A stretch of DNA of 5,084 nt. Source: Candidatus Omnitrophota bacterium. Its GTDB lineage: Bacteria > Omnitrophota > Gorgyraeia > B26-G9. The translations under genes and the position numbers were made by a program. Numbering within the stretch: the first letter of the stretch is position 1; every line of letters starts with the position of its first letter. Where the stretch lies: positions 1-5,084 of the forward strand of contig JAGLQQ010000071.1 in assembly GCA_023136735.1 (NCBI GenBank), given 5' to 3'. The notes under the pieces were generated by a model. That model was given only the letters and a program-made list of their open reading frames with translations. It ran no database searches and had not been told where the DNA came from. Below, piece after piece: positions 5,054 to 5,084 of this stretch.

Positions 5054-5084
5054 TACCCTTTGGGTGCAAAGCCAGCATTCCCCT

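Larger units (their letters stand above)
4697..5084. other. Gene-poor tail with repeats; no convincing gene
   Basis: No supported CDS or RNA gene is seen on either strand. The first ~90 bases are AT-rich like the genes; from about 4787 the DNA becomes visibly more GC-rich, with several hairpins and repeats listed separately. A possible porin terminator is very weak: ATAG (4705-4708) with CTAT (4730-4733), inner CAC/GTG, then T5 at 4733-4737. CATTCCCC occurs at both 4974-4981 and 5076-5083. An AGGAGG at 4740-4745 has no good start codon at proper distance. The change of texture suggests a repeat cluster or foreign segment continuing beyond the window. Confidence 0.6.

Noticed and set aside
4912..5084. 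Open frame from ATG 4912 to the right edge (57 codons)
   Set aside because: No Shine-Dalgarno; it runs through the repeat and palindrome region, where openness is expected by chance, and the translated sequence shows no recognisable domain.

Overview
The window looks like one iron-acquisition locus from a Gram-negative bacterium of moderately AT-rich DNA. An outer-membrane porin is encoded, so there is an outer membrane, and Feo imports ferrous iron, which fits an anaerobic or microaerobic habitat. The mix of a DtxR-type regulator, two feoA genes, a short feoB and an LbtU-like porin suggests a deep-branching or candidate-phylum lineage (Omnitrophota is one guess), but the sequence here cannot settle the taxon.

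Layout. Positions 1-445 hold the 3' part of a DtxR/IdeR-type iron-dependent repressor; its reading frame is open to the left edge, so the N-terminus lies outside. The 67-base gap that follows carries a DtxR-box-like operator (about 466-484) with extra half-sites. Then come feoA (513-743), a second feoA (747-971) and feoB (974-3058), closely packed. Two small Cys-rich genes follow: a 55-aa FeoB-associated membrane protein (3060-3227) and, overlapping it by 17 bases in another frame, a 59-aa zinc-ribbon protein resembling phage Mu Com (3211-3390). A Rho-independent terminator lies at 3434-3473.

Only 18 bases after the terminator begins a tiny gene (3492-3581) for a 29-aa peptide with the mirror-symmetric cysteine pattern CxCx3Cx3CxC. 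Its stop codon overlaps the start of an LbtU-family outer-membrane porin (3578-4696) as ATGA. The last ~390 bases have no convincing gene. From about 4787 they become more GC-rich and contain diverged direct repeats and an interrupted palindrome.

Inferred workings: the porin would admit iron or a siderophore across the outer membrane; FeoB with its FeoA partners would carry Fe2+ across the inner membrane; the repressor would shut the operon off when iron is plentiful. Three successive tiny Cys-rich proteins (55, 59 and 29 aa) sit between the two transporters. The 29-aa peptide coupled to the porin is the most unusual item and may be an undescribed metal-handling component.
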